A stretch of DNA of 64,000 nt from Streptomyces scabiei 87.22 (GTDB taxonomy: Bacteria; Actinomycetota; Actinomycetes; Streptomycetales; Streptomycetaceae), in assembly GCF_000091305.1 (NCBI RefSeq), contig NC_013929.1, forward strand, positions 7,626,001 to 7,690,000, in the 5' to 3' direction. How positions within the stretch are numbered: the stretch's first letter is position 1; each line of letters opens with the position of its first letter. The notes under the pieces are model-generated. The model was not told where the DNA came from. It saw only the letters and a program-made list of their open reading frames with translations, and made no database searches. Shown one piece after another: positions 54,301 to 63,431 of this stretch. Made by a program: the position numbers and the translations under genes.

Positions 54301-55098
54301 ATGATGCGAACCGACGGGTATCTCCTCGACCAACGGCAGGCCGAGACGGGCCAGGGCCCCGACGCCTTCGCCACGCTCTTCGATCCCACGACGTTCCGGC
54401 ACATGGAGGGCTTCGGCCTGGGTTCGGGCTGGCGCTGCTGGGAGGTCGGCGCGGGCGGCACCACCGTGGTCTCCTGGCTGGCCAAGAAGGTCGGACCGAC
54501 CGGCAAGGTCATCGCGACCGACACCGACATCTCCTGGGCCGTTCCCTCGGTCACCCGCCCACCGGTGGAGGCCCTCGTCCACCACCTGGGCGTCGACCAG
54601 CCTCCGGCCGACGGTTTCGACCTCGTCCACGCCCGCCTCGCCCTGGCTCATGCGACGGACCGCGAGAGCGCGCTGCTGTCGATGATCAGGGCCCTGCGAC
54701 CCGGCGGACGGCTCCTGATCGAGGACGCCGACCCGGCTCTCCAGCCCCTGGCCTGCCTGGAGGAGTCCGGCCCCGAGCAGCAGCTGGCCAACCGGCTCCA
54801 CGAGGCCGTCCGCACGCTGCTCGTCGAACGCGGTATCGACCCGGCGCACGGCCGCCGGCTCCCGCGCCTGCTACGGGCGGCGGGGCTGCGCGGCGTGGGG
54901 GCCGACGCGTACTTCCCGGTGGCCTCACCCGCCTGTGCCGCGCTGGAGTCGACGACCGTCGGCCGGCTGCGGGGGGCGCTCGTCACGGCGAACCTCGCCA
55001 CGGAGGAGGAGATCGACCGGCATCTGGCCGACGTCGCCTCCGGCGCCCTGGACATCGCCGCCCCGCCGCTGATCTCGGCCTGGGGCCGGAAGGCATAG
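54301..55098 (+). CDS. SAM-dependent methyltransferase
   Basis: The protein has 265 residues. SAM site CWEVGAGGTTVVSWLAKKVGPTGKVIATD, then FDLVHARLALAHATDRESALLSMIRALRPGGRLLIED. A C-terminal part (LRAAGLRGVGADAYFPV, LATEEEIDRHLADVASG) is typical of small-molecule methyltransferases. Two adjacent ATGs (54301 and 54304) could both serve as start; the short AT-rich gap before them would allow a leaderless or short-leader transcript. Substrate unknown. Confidence 0.87.
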   Translation: MMRTDGYLLDQRQAETGQGPDAFATLFDPTTFRHMEGFGLGSGWRCWEVGAGGTTVVSWLAKKVGPTGKVIATDTDISWAVPSVTRPPVEALVHHLGVDQPPADGFDLVHARLALAHATDRESALLSMIRALRPGGRLLIEDADPALQPLACLEESGPEQQLANRLHEAVRTLLVERGIDPAHGRRLPRLLRAAGLRGVGADAYFPVASPACAALESTTVGRLRGALVTANLATEEEIDRHLADVASGALDIAAPPLISAWGRKA

Positions 55099-55105
55099 CG
55101 AAACG

Positions 55106-55124
55106 GCCGGGTCCCGTACCCGGC
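55106..55124 (+). terminator. Small hairpin after the methyltransferase gene
   Basis: GCCGGGT-CCCGT-ACCCGGC forms a 7-bp stem 8 bp after the stop, followed at once by a second small one (GGCGCCCCGGAGGCGCC). No T run. Confidence 0.5.
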
Positions 55125-55319
55125 GCCCCGGAGGCGCCCCGCGCCCCGCGACCCGTGAGCCACGGACCACAGCCCTACCGTCCACCCGCCCGCGCGCCAC
55201 CGGACCGCAACCCGCACCGCCCACCTACCGACCCGTCACCCGTCCGTACCCGGCCGCACCCATCCGCCCCACGCACCCCACCCGCCCCGCACGGGAACCG
55301 CACGGGCACCGCAAACACC

Positions 55320-56225
55320 TCAACCCGCCACCGGCGGTCTCCCTCCCACCTTCTCCACCGCCCGCGCCCCCGCCCCGCACCCCTCCGCCGCCGCCTCCTC
55401 GGCCTCGGCGCCCGCGAGCAGCGTGGCCAGGAAGGCCCCGGTGAAGGCGTCGCCGGCGCCGGTGGTGTCGAGGGGCATCGCGGGAGTCGCCGGAATCCGT
55501 GACACGGCACCGTCCCCGTTCCGGGCGACCAGCGCGCCTTCCGCGCCCTGCTTGACCACGACCAGGGGCACGAGACGGCTCAACTTGGCCGCCGCGTCGG
55601 CCGGATCGGGCAGTCCGGTCAGCAGGCTCGCCTCGTCGCGGCTGGGCAGCAACAGGTCGACCCCCTCGACGAGCGAGAGGAAACGGGCCACGCCCAGCCG
55701 CCGGAGGAACCCCGCCGACGCGGGATCGACACTGACCGGGACGCCACGCGCGCGGGCGGACCGCAGAGCGACGGACACCAGGGCGCGACTCGGCTCCGAG
55801 AAGAAGAGATAGCCCGACAGATGCAGCCGCGCGACCCCGTCGAGCAGCGACGGCGACCAGTCGTCGAGGTCGAACCGCAGCGCCGCGCCACTGTCGGTGA
55901 GGAACGTGCGTTCGGCCGCGTCGCCCGTGTCCACCAGGCAGATCACCGTACCCGTGGCCGCGTCCGGGTCGACGACGAGATGCGGCCGGACCCCGGAGGC
56001 CCGCAGCTCCCGCTCGTGCCACTCGGCCCCGTCCGTGCCCACGCGCCCCAGCAGCCGTACGTCGGCGCAGCCCCAGTGGGCCGCCCAGCAGGCCACGTTG
56101 GCACCCGCCCCGCCCGGCAGTGTCCGGATCGCGGAGGCCGTGTCGGTGCCCGCGGCGAGCGGTCCGCGGTGCCGGGCGACGACGTCCGTGACGACGTCGC
56201 CCACGACGAGCAGCGCCCCGCTCAT
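55320..56225 (-). CDS. psuK: PfkB-family carbohydrate kinase, probable pseudouridine kinase
   Basis: The protein has 301 residues. PfkB signatures are LPGGAGANVACWAA near the N-terminus and DTTGAGDAFTGAFLATLL at the C-terminus with the catalytic aspartate. It starts 1 bp after the stop of the psuG-like gene, so the pair is translationally coupled. In known systems PsuK phosphorylates pseudouridine and PsuG splits the product into uracil and ribose-5-phosphate. That pairing, not the sequence alone, gives the substrate. Confidence 0.87.
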   Translation of the reverse strand: MSGALLVVGDVVTDVVARHRGPLAAGTDTASAIRTLPGGAGANVACWAAHWGCADVRLLGRVGTDGAEWHERELRASGVRPHLVVDPDAATGTVICLVDTGDAAERTFLTDSGAALRFDLDDWSPSLLDGVARLHLSGYLFFSEPSRALVSVALRSARARGVPVSVDPASAGFLRRLGVARFLSLVEGVDLLLPSRDEASLLTGLPDPADAAAKLSRLVPLVVVKQGAEGALVARNGDGAVSRIPATPAMPLDTTGAGDAFTGAFLATLLAGAEAEEAAAEGCGAGARAVEKVGGRPPVAG

Positions 56226-56226
56226 G

Positions 56227-57132
56227 TCACGCCCCGGCCCAGGCCGTCGCGATCCGTGACGCGAGCCGTACGTTGCCGCGCACCGCCGCCAGGTTGGCGG
56301 TGAGGGAGGCGCCGTCGGTGTGCCTGACCAGGTAGCTCAGCAGGAACGGCGTGACACCCTGTCCCGTGACGCCCTCCGCCTCGCAGGCCCGCAGCGCCTC
56401 GGCGAGCACGCGCGCGTGCAGCGCGGGGTCGAGCTGTTCCTCCTCCGGTACGGGGTTGGCGACGATCAGCGCCGACTCCGGGCCCTTGAGCGTGTCCTGT
56501 GCCCGCATGACGTCCGCGACCTCGCCCGGGGAACGGAGCGTCCACTCCACCGGATGGCCCGAGTCGGAGAGGTAGAAGCCGGGGAAACGGTCGGTGCCGT
56601 AACCGGCGACGGCGACGCCCAGCGTCTCCAGGCGCTGCAGGGTGGCCGGGACGTCCAGAATCGACTTCACGCCGGCGCACACCACGGTGATCCGGGTGCG
56701 GGCGAGGAGCCCCAGGTCGGCGGATTCGTCCTGGGTCGACGTCCACTCCCGGTGCACGCCCCCCAGCCCGCCCGTCGCGAACACCCGTACGCCTGCCAGG
56801 GCCGCCAGTTGGGCGGTCGCGGACACGGTGGTCGCGCCGCTCACCCCGGAGGCCACCGCCAGGGGCAGGTCCCGGTGTCCGAGCTTGCGGATGCCGTCCT
56901 CGTTCGCGACCCGCTCCAACTGGTCCTTGCCGAGGCCGATGTGCGGCCGTCCGTCGAGCACGGCGATCGTCGCGGGGACGGCACCCTCCTGCCGGACGAC
57001 CTCCTCCAGTTCCCGTGCCACCTGCAGATTGCGCGGGCGGGGAAGCCCGTGCGCGATGATCGTGGACTCCAGCGCCACCACGGGTCGACGCGCGTCAACC
57101 GCTTCCCGCACCTCTTCGGACACCACCAGCAC
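56227..57132 (-). CDS. psuG: Pseudouridine-5'-phosphate glycosidase
   Basis: The protein has 301 residues. Family segments are VVALESTIIAHGLPRPRNLQVA, GATTVSATAQLAALAGVRVFATGGLGGVHR, VVCAGVKSILDVPATLQRLETLGV (with the active-site lysine) and TPFLLSYLVRHTDGASLTANLAAVRGN. It reversibly cleaves pseudouridine 5'-phosphate to uracil and ribose 5-phosphate. GTG at 57132 has AGGAGG 7 bp upstream. It is the first gene of the leftward psuG-psuK unit and divergent from a VOC gene (99 bp gap). Confidence 0.95.
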   Translation of the reverse strand: MLVVSEEVREAVDARRPVVALESTIIAHGLPRPRNLQVARELEEVVRQEGAVPATIAVLDGRPHIGLGKDQLERVANEDGIRKLGHRDLPLAVASGVSGATTVSATAQLAALAGVRVFATGGLGGVHREWTSTQDESADLGLLARTRITVVCAGVKSILDVPATLQRLETLGVAVAGYGTDRFPGFYLSDSGHPVEWTLRSPGEVADVMRAQDTLKGPESALIVANPVPEEEQLDPALHARVLAEALRACEAEGVTGQGVTPFLLSYLVRHTDGASLTANLAAVRGNVRLASRIATAWAGA

Positions 57133-57231
57133 GCGCTCGCCTCCTGTCTGTCGTTCTTCCCTCATCCCTGGCGGACGGCGCGCCCGGCCAAACCCTTGCG
57201 CCCTGTGGCGCAGGACACCAGCCTGAGGGGC

Positions 57232-57660
57232 ATGAAGGAGAACACGACACGTCTCGACCACGTGGTCCTCTGGGTGCGGGAGCCGGTCGCCGCGGCCGCT
57301 TTCTACGAGGAGGCCGTCGGCCTGGAGCCCGTGAGGGTGAGCGCGTACGCGGAGGGACGAGCTCCCTTCCCTTCCGTGCGCCTCAACGACGAGACCCTGT
57401 TCGACCTCATGCCGCTCGCCATGGCCGAGACCCTGACCATGGTGCCCGGCGCCGCCGACAGTGCGGGCCACCCGGTCAACCACGTCTGCCTGGCCCTGCC
57501 CGGGCACGCCTTCGACGAACTGCGCGCCCGTCTGGAGGAGAGGGAGGTTCCCGTCTCCGCCTTCTCCCACGACTCCTTCGGCGCACGGGGAGCGGCCCGG
57601 CGCAGCTTCTACTTCCGGGACCCGGACGGCAACGTCCTGGAGGCTCGCCACTACGACTGA
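57232..57660 (+). CDS. VOC (glyoxalase/bleomycin resistance/dioxygenase) superfamily protein
   Basis: The protein has 142 residues with two beta-alpha-beta-beta-beta modules: LDHVVLWVREPVAAAAFYEEAVGLEPV and VNHVCLALPGHAFDELRARLEEREVPV, ending RSFYFRDPDGNVLEARHYD. The histidines of HVVLW and NHVCL and the final glutamate are placed as metal ligands. The substrate cannot be told. It is divergent from psuG. GAGGGG lies only about 1-2 bp from the ATG, so the start is not certain. Confidence 0.88.
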   Translation: MKENTTRLDHVVLWVREPVAAAAFYEEAVGLEPVRVSAYAEGRAPFPSVRLNDETLFDLMPLAMAETLTMVPGAADSAGHPVNHVCLALPGHAFDELRARLEEREVPVSAFSHDSFGARGAARRSFYFRDPDGNVLEARHYD

Positions 57661-57806
57661 TCATGATCGGTTTTCGGCCACTCTGCGGTGACCGGAACAG
57701 TGCCCGATGACCGATTCGCGCCATGGCCCCCGTCCTCGGCGCCCTCTGACACCTCGGTACGGGCCTTACACGGACGTACGAAGCGGCCCGTCGCCGCGGC
57801 TCGGAC

Positions 57807-58361
57807 TCAGAACAGGGGCTCCGGAAGCACGCCCTCCAGGGCCAGCAGCTTCCGTTTGGTCTCCAGCCCGCCGCCGAACCCGCCGATGCCGCCGTCGCTC
57901 TCGACCACACGGTGGCACGGCACGACCACGGGCAGCGGATTCGAACCCATGGCGATCCCGACGGCCTGGGCCGCGCCCGGCTGCCCCACACGCCGTGCGA
58001 GGTCGCCGTAGCCCACGACCGAGCCGTAGCGGACGCCGGACGCCAGCTCGCGCAGCACCTGACGGTTGAACCCCGAGATCAGCGACCAGTCCAGCGGCAG
58101 GTCGAAGTCATGGCGTTCGCCCGCGAAGTACGCCTCGACCTGGCGTATCGCCTCGGCCAGCCGGGGGGCGCCGGGCGCCTCCACGGGGGTGGTGCCCAGG
58201 CGGGAGGCGAGCCGGTCGAGGGTCCGCTCGCGCACCGCGTCCGTGGCGTGGAACGCGACGTGCACGAGGCCCTCGTCCGTCGCGGCGAGCAGCAGCGGTC
58301 CGATGTCCGTGCCGATGACGGCCCACACGACCCGCTGCTCGTCCTGCGCATGGCTGTTCAT
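57807..58361 (-). CDS. ogt: Methylated-DNA--[protein]-cysteine S-methyltransferase
   Basis: The protein has 184 residues. The acceptor cysteine is in VVPCHRVV, preceded by the HTH region GYGDLARRVGQPGAAQAVGIAMGSNPLP, and followed by GIGGFGGGLETKRKLLALEG. It repairs O6-alkylguanine by suicide transfer. No Ada-type activator domain is attached, so Ogt is the better name. ATG at 58361 starts it; the frame is open farther upstream through the next gene but in the wrong register for coding. Confidence 0.94.
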   Translation of the reverse strand: MNSHAQDEQRVVWAVIGTDIGPLLLAATDEGLVHVAFHATDAVRERTLDRLASRLGTTPVEAPGAPRLAEAIRQVEAYFAGERHDFDLPLDWSLISGFNRQVLRELASGVRYGSVVGYGDLARRVGQPGAAQAVGIAMGSNPLPVVVPCHRVVESDGGIGGFGGGLETKRKLLALEGVLPEPLF

Positions 58362-58444
58362 GCGACCACCGTACGGGGCGCCACCGACAACGGCGCCGAC
58401 GTACGTTCCGTTCCGGTCCGCACGCCCTTGCCGCCGGGACTCCC

Positions 58445-59317
58445 TCAGCCCTGTGTGGCCTCTCTGACCACGTCGGGTTTGTTGGTGATGATGCCGTTCA
58501 CGCCGTAGCCCGCCACCCGGCGGGCGTTGGCCGCGTCGTTCACGGTCCACGTGAGGATCTCCAGCGGTCTGCCGTGCGGGCCCTGGAGCGCGTGGAGCGT
58601 GGCGACGTACGACTCGGAGACGGTCGTGTACGACGAGTTGATCTGGTCGCTGAACGTCGCGTACTCGGGCAGGTCGGCGATGTCCGGGGTGCCGAGGAGG
58701 CCGGTCTTCACCGCCGGGCGCAGTTCGTGCACCCGCCGGACGGTGTCGGCGCCGAAGCTCTGGATCACCAGTCGCTCCAGCTGCTCCGGGCCGAGCCAGC
58801 CCTCGTTGCCGAGGACCTTCAGGGTCTGCTGCTCGATGCCCGGATAGAGCTGCGGGTTCTTGATCTCCAGGACGAGCTTCTGGTGGTTGCGCGTCACACG
58901 CCTCATGTACTGCTCCAGTGTCGGCACGCGCGCGCCCGCGTAGTCGCTGCCGAACCAGCTGCCCGCGTCCAGGCGGGCGATCTCCGCGGCGGTGAAGTCC
59001 GCCACGTTCCAGGGAGCGCGCTCGGGGTAGAGCTCCTCGACGTTGGTCGTCCGCGTCAGCGTCGCGTCGTGGAGGACGACGAGTCTGCCGTCCTTCGTCC
59101 GCTGGACGTCGTTCTCGACCCACTCGAAGCCCATCTCGTCGGCCTTGTCGACGGCGGCCAAGGTGTTCTCGGGCGCGTAGGCGGATGCTCCGCGGTGGGC
59201 GACGACGACCAGCGGATTCTCGGCATCGGCGGCCGCATGGGCGGCGGAAGAGGGGAGCAGGAGGACGGTGGCCCCCAAGAACGCTGTGGTCGCGGCGGCA
59301 ACTGCGCGCACGTGCAT
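58445..59317 (-). CDS. Secreted glycerophosphodiester phosphodiesterase
   Basis: The protein has 290 residues. Signal peptide HVRAVAAATTAFLGATVLLLPSSAAHA with an A-x-A cleavage site is followed by the GDPD barrel: VAHRGASAYAPENTLAA, FEWVENDVQRTKDGRLVVLHDATLTRTTN and VLEIKNPQLYPGIE, giving the H-R, E-x-D and K positions of the family. It hydrolyses glycerophosphodiesters outside the membrane, often for phosphate supply. GAGGAG lies 5 bp before the ATG. No Pho box was recognised upstream. Confidence 0.94.
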   Translation of the reverse strand: MHVRAVAAATTAFLGATVLLLPSSAAHAAADAENPLVVVAHRGASAYAPENTLAAVDKADEMGFEWVENDVQRTKDGRLVVLHDATLTRTTNVEELYPERAPWNVADFTAAEIARLDAGSWFGSDYAGARVPTLEQYMRRVTRNHQKLVLEIKNPQLYPGIEQQTLKVLGNEGWLGPEQLERLVIQSFGADTVRRVHELRPAVKTGLLGTPDIADLPEYATFSDQINSSYTTVSESYVATLHALQGPHGRPLEILTWTVNDAANARRVAGYGVNGIITNKPDVVREATQG

Positions 59318-59597
59318 GCGTACTCCTCGCGTCGAACGATCACGGTCAGCTCAAGAGTGACAGCAGAGGGTCAACGACAGAGGGGCGCAGGATGACCACG
59401 AATTGAATGGAGTTGCCCAAGTCCGCTCACGGGCACCGCACAAGTGAGGCAAGGACGTGTTTCTTTGCCGGAAAATCGTTCGACCATTCCGGTGGGGGTC
59501 ATACTCTCTGCGACACCCTGACCGTCCTGGCGGTCCCGGGGCGGGGCACGACAGGGAAACCGACAGGGACGCGACAGGGCGGGAAAGGCAGCCGCGA

Positions 59598-60464
59598 ATG
59601 CAGGGCACGGTCGACGGCTTCAGCTACGGACTCGTCACACCGGTGGTGGCCTATCTCATGGCCTGCCTCGGTGGCTCGCTCGGTCTGCGCTGCACCACCA
59701 GATCGATGCTCGTGGACGGGGGCCGGCGGATCGGCTGGCTCGCCCTGGGCTCGGCGGCCATCGGCTCCGGCATCTGGACGATGCACTTCGTGGCGATGAT
59801 GGGGTTCAAGGTTCTGCAGGCCCCGGTCGGCTACGACCCCCTGATGACCTTCGCGAGTCTCGCGGTGGCGATCGTCATGGTCGGTATCGGCATCTTCATG
59901 GTCACCTCCAAGGGGGCGACGGGGGCCGCGCTCTTCACCGGCGGCACCATCACCGGACTGGGCATCGCCTCCATGCACTACCTGGGCATGGCCGGACTGC
60001 GTCTGCACGGGACGCTGGAATACGACACGGTCACCGTGGCCGCGTCCGTCGTGATCGCCGTGGTGGCCGCCATCGCCGCCCTGTGGGCCGCCGGGCAGGT
60101 CCGCGGCTTCCTGTGGAGCGTCGGCGCCGGACTGGTGATGGGGATCGCCGTCAGCGGCATGCACTACACGGGCATGGCCGCCCTCGACGTCCACGTCCAC
60201 GGCACCACCACCGCCCCGGCCGACGGCGCCTCGTCCGCCGGTCTGCTCGCCCCGCTGATCATCGGCCCGCTGGTCTTCCTGCTGCTCGCCGGCGTCGTCG
60301 TGATGTTCGACCCGTTCATGATCATGGGAAGGTTCCACACGGTTCCGGTCGAGCGGCGGCCCGGCATTCCGGCCCAGGCCACCGCCCACACCTGCCGGCA
60401 CCCGGAGTCCCGCCTCGCCCGCGAGCACCGCGAGCGCGGTTCCCGCACCCCGCAGAACCGCTGA
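59598..60464 (+). CDS. MHYT-domain integral membrane sensor protein
   Basis: The protein has 288 residues with seven membrane segments. Three MHYT motifs are present: WTMHFVAMMGF, SMHYLGMAGL and GMHYTGMAAL, which are thought to bind a metal and sense gases such as O2, CO or NO. There is no attached GGDEF or kinase domain; the C-terminal tail is short and basic (HTCRHPESRLAREHRERGSR). GGGAAAGG lies about 9 bp before the ATG. uvrB follows after 39 bp on the same strand. Confidence 0.93.
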   Translation: MQGTVDGFSYGLVTPVVAYLMACLGGSLGLRCTTRSMLVDGGRRIGWLALGSAAIGSGIWTMHFVAMMGFKVLQAPVGYDPLMTFASLAVAIVMVGIGIFMVTSKGATGAALFTGGTITGLGIASMHYLGMAGLRLHGTLEYDTVTVAASVVIAVVAAIAALWAAGQVRGFLWSVGAGLVMGIAVSGMHYTGMAALDVHVHGTTTAPADGASSAGLLAPLIIGPLVFLLLAGVVVMFDPFMIMGRFHTVPVERRPGIPAQATAHTCRHPESRLAREHRERGSRTPQNR

Positions 60465-60503
60465 TCGGAGCCCGTTGTCAGTGCGGGGTCGTACGGTGGG
60501 TTC

Positions 60504-62633
60504 ATGCGGCCCGTTTCCAAGATCGAACGCACGGTGGCGCCCCTCGAGGTCGTCAGCTCCTACCAGCCGAGCGGTGACCAGCCCACCGCCATCGCCGAGC
60601 TCGCCCGGCGCATCGGGGCGGGTGAGAAGGACGTCGTCCTGCTCGGCGCGACCGGTACGGGCAAGTCCGCCACCACCGCGTGGATGATCGAGAAGCTCCA
60701 GCGCCCCACCCTGGTGATGGCGCCGAACAAGACCCTGGCCGCCCAGCTGGCCAACGAGTTCCGCGAGCTGCTGCCGAACAACGCGGTCGAGTACTTCGTC
60801 TCGTACTACGACTACTACCAGCCCGAGGCGTACGTCCCGCAGTCGGACACCTACATCGAGAAGGACTCCTCGATCAACGAGGAGGTGGAGCGCCTGCGCC
60901 ACTCCGCGACCAACTCGCTGCTCACCCGCCGGGACGTGGTCGTGGTCGCCTCGGTCTCCTGCATCTACGGCCTCGGCACGCCCCAGGAGTACGTGGACCG
61001 CATGGTCCCCCTGCGGGTCGGCGAGGAGTTCGACCGGGACGAGCTGCTGCGCCGTTTCGTGGACATCCAGTACACCCGCAACGACCTGGCGTTCACCCGC
61101 GGCACCTTCCGCGTCCGCGGCGACACCATCGAGATCTTCCCGGTCTACGAGGAACTCGCCGTCCGCATCGAGATGTTCGGCGACGAGATCGAGGCCCTCT
61201 CCACGCTCCACCCCCTCACCGGCGAGATCATCAGCGACGACCAGCAGCTGTACGTCTTCCCCGCCTCGCACTACGTCGCCGGCCCCGAGCGTCTGGAGCG
61301 CGCCGCCAACGACATCGAGAAGGAGCTGGGGGAGCGCCTGGCCGAGCTGGAGAAGCAGGGCAAGCTCCTGGAGGCCCAGCGGCTGCGCATGCGCACGACG
61401 TACGACCTGGAGATGCTCCGCCAGATCGGCTCCTGCTCCGGCGTGGAGAACTACTCGATGCACTTCGACGGCCGCGAGCCCGGCTCCCCGCCGAACACGC
61501 TGCTGGACTACTTCCCGGACGACTTCCTCCTCGTCATCGACGAGTCCCATGTGACCGTGCCCCAGATCGGCGCGATGTACGAGGGCGACGCCTCCCGCAA
61601 GCGCACCCTCGTGGACCACGGCTTCCGGCTGCCTTCCGCCCTCGACAACCGTCCCCTGAAGTGGGAGGAGTTCCAGGAGCGCGTCGGCCAGACGGTCTAC
61701 CTCTCGGCGACCCCCGGACAGTACGAACTGTCCCGCTCCGACGGCCACGTCGAGCAGATCATCCGCCCCACCGGCCTGGTCGACCCGGAGGTCGTCGTCA
61801 AGCCCACCGAGGGCCAGATCGACGACCTGGTGCACGAGATCCGGCAGCGCACCGAGAAGGACGAGCGGGTCCTGGTCACCACCCTCACCAAGAAGATGGC
61901 CGAGGACCTCACGGACTACTTCCTGGAACTGGGCATCCAGGTCCGCTACCTCCACAGCGATGTCGACACCCTGCGCCGCGTCGAACTGCTGCGCGAGCTG
62001 CGGGCCGGTGAGTACGACGTCCTGGTGGGCATCAACCTCCTGCGGGAGGGCCTCGACCTCCCCGAGGTCTCCCTGGTGGCGATCCTCGACGCCGACAAGG
62101 AGGGCTTCCTGCGCTCCGGGACCTCACTGATCCAGACCATCGGCCGCGCGGCGCGCAACGTGTCGGGGCAGGTCCACATGTACGCCGACAGGATCACCCC
62201 GGCGATGGCGAAGGCCATCGACGAGACCAACCGCCGCCGGGAGAAGCAGGTCGCCTACAACAAGGCGCACGGCATCGACCCCCAGCCGCTGCGCAAGAAG
62301 ATCAACGACATCGTCGCGCGGATCGCCCGCGAGGACGTCGACACCGAGCAGCTCCTCGGCACGGGCTACCGGCAGCAGAAGGACGGCAAGGCCGCCAAGG
62401 CCCCCGTCCCCGCCCTCAAGGGCAGGGCGGCCGGGGCGGCCAGGGGCGCGGCGAAGGACGCCGGCCCGACCGACCGGCCTGCCGCCGAGCTGGCCCAGCA
62501 GATCGAGGAGATGACGCAGCGCATGCGCGCGGCCGCCGCCGACCTGCAGTTCGAGATCGCCGCCCGGCTGCGTGACGAGGTCTCCGAGATGAAGAAGGAA
62601 CTGCGGCAGATGAGGGAGGCGGGACAGGCCTGA
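60504..62633 (+). CDS. uvrB: Excinuclease ABC subunit UvrB
   Basis: The protein has 709 residues. Walker A GATGTGKSATTAWMIE, the beta-hairpin YFVSYYDYYQPEAYVPQSDTYIEKD, DESH box IDESHVTVPQIGAMYEGD, helicase motif VI QTIGRAARN and the C-terminal UVR domain (LAQQIEEMTQRMRAAAADLQFEIAARLRDEVSEMKKEL) are all present. UvrB verifies damage and carries UvrC in nucleotide excision repair. An A/K-rich linker (about 630-660) is longer than in E. coli. No LexA-type operator was recognised upstream. Confidence 0.98.
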   Translation: MRPVSKIERTVAPLEVVSSYQPSGDQPTAIAELARRIGAGEKDVVLLGATGTGKSATTAWMIEKLQRPTLVMAPNKTLAAQLANEFRELLPNNAVEYFVSYYDYYQPEAYVPQSDTYIEKDSSINEEVERLRHSATNSLLTRRDVVVVASVSCIYGLGTPQEYVDRMVPLRVGEEFDRDELLRRFVDIQYTRNDLAFTRGTFRVRGDTIEIFPVYEELAVRIEMFGDEIEALSTLHPLTGEIISDDQQLYVFPASHYVAGPERLERAANDIEKELGERLAELEKQGKLLEAQRLRMRTTYDLEMLRQIGSCSGVENYSMHFDGREPGSPPNTLLDYFPDDFLLVIDESHVTVPQIGAMYEGDASRKRTLVDHGFRLPSALDNRPLKWEEFQERVGQTVYLSATPGQYELSRSDGHVEQIIRPTGLVDPEVVVKPTEGQIDDLVHEIRQRTEKDERVLVTTLTKKMAEDLTDYFLELGIQVRYLHSDVDTLRRVELLRELRAGEYDVLVGINLLREGLDLPEVSLVAILDADKEGFLRSGTSLIQTIGRAARNVSGQVHMYADRITPAMAKAIDETNRRREKQVAYNKAHGIDPQPLRKKINDIVARIAREDVDTEQLLGTGYRQQKDGKAAKAPVPALKGRAAGAARGAAKDAGPTDRPAAELAQQIEEMTQRMRAAAADLQFEIAARLRDEVSEMKKELRQMREAGQA

Positions 62634-62805
62634 CGGCCGGGCCGGACGCCGAGGCGCGGGGCACACCCCCGGCGCGGACGCGATGTGTTGCAAGACCGAC
62701 ACAAAGTGCCACACAGGCTGCGGCGATGCCGGTGCCGCTGCGTAAGGTGCTGCACATCCGCGGACTCCGCGGAAACAGGGGACAGTTCGAGAGGGGAAAC
62801 AGCGC

Positions 62806-63384
62806 GTGACCGTCAACATGACCAAGGGTCAGGCCATCAGTCTGCAGAAGAACGACGGAGGCAGCCTGACCGCGGTACGCATGGGTCTCGGCTGGCAGGC
62901 TGCCCCCAGGCGCGGCCTGTTCGGATCCCGCACCCGTGAGATCGACCTCGACGCCTCCGCCGTGCTGTTCGCGGACAAGCAGCCCGTCGATGTCGTCTTC
63001 TTCCGCCACCTGGTGAGCGACGACGGCTCCGTCCGCCACACCGGCGACAACCTCGTCGGCGGCGTGGGACAGGGCGGCGACGACGAGGCGATCCTCGTCG
63101 ACCTGGCCCGGGTGCCGGTCCACATCGACCAGATCGTCTTCACCGTGAACTCCTTCACGGGCCAGACCTTCCAGGAGGTGCAGAACGCGTTCTGCCGTCT
63201 GGTCGACGAGACCAACGGCCAGGAGCTCGCGCGCTACACCCTCGCGGGCGGCGGCCAGTACACGGCCCAGATCATGGCCAAGGTGCACCGCGCGGGCGCG
63301 GGATGGCAGATGACCGCCATCGGCACACCCGCCAACGGGCGTACCTTCCAGGACCTGATGCCGGCGATCCTGCCGGTTCTCTAG
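62806..63384 (+). CDS. TerD-family protein
   Basis: The protein has 192 residues. TerD features are GQAISLQKNDGGSLTAVRMGLGW, the calcium-binding-type DLDASAVLFADK and DEAILVDLARVPVHIDQIVFTVNSFTGQTFQEVQNAFCRLVDE. TerD proteins bind Ca2+ and are linked to tellurite, stress and phage responses and, in Streptomyces, to development. GTG start, with GAGAGGGG about 9 bp upstream. A second TerD-like gene follows after 47 bp. Confidence 0.94.
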   Translation: MTVNMTKGQAISLQKNDGGSLTAVRMGLGWQAAPRRGLFGSRTREIDLDASAVLFADKQPVDVVFFRHLVSDDGSVRHTGDNLVGGVGQGGDDEAILVDLARVPVHIDQIVFTVNSFTGQTFQEVQNAFCRLVDETNGQELARYTLAGGGQYTAQIMAKVHRAGAGWQMTAIGTPANGRTFQDLMPAILPVL

Positions 63385-63431
63385 GCGAGATCGACGCGGC
63401 ACGCGGTGAGCGACACAGGGGGACGAAGTCG

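Noticed and set aside
59499..61955. 818-residue minus-strand ORF opposite the MHYT gene and uvrB
   Set aside because: Its composition is that of an antisense shadow and uvrB on the other strand is certain.
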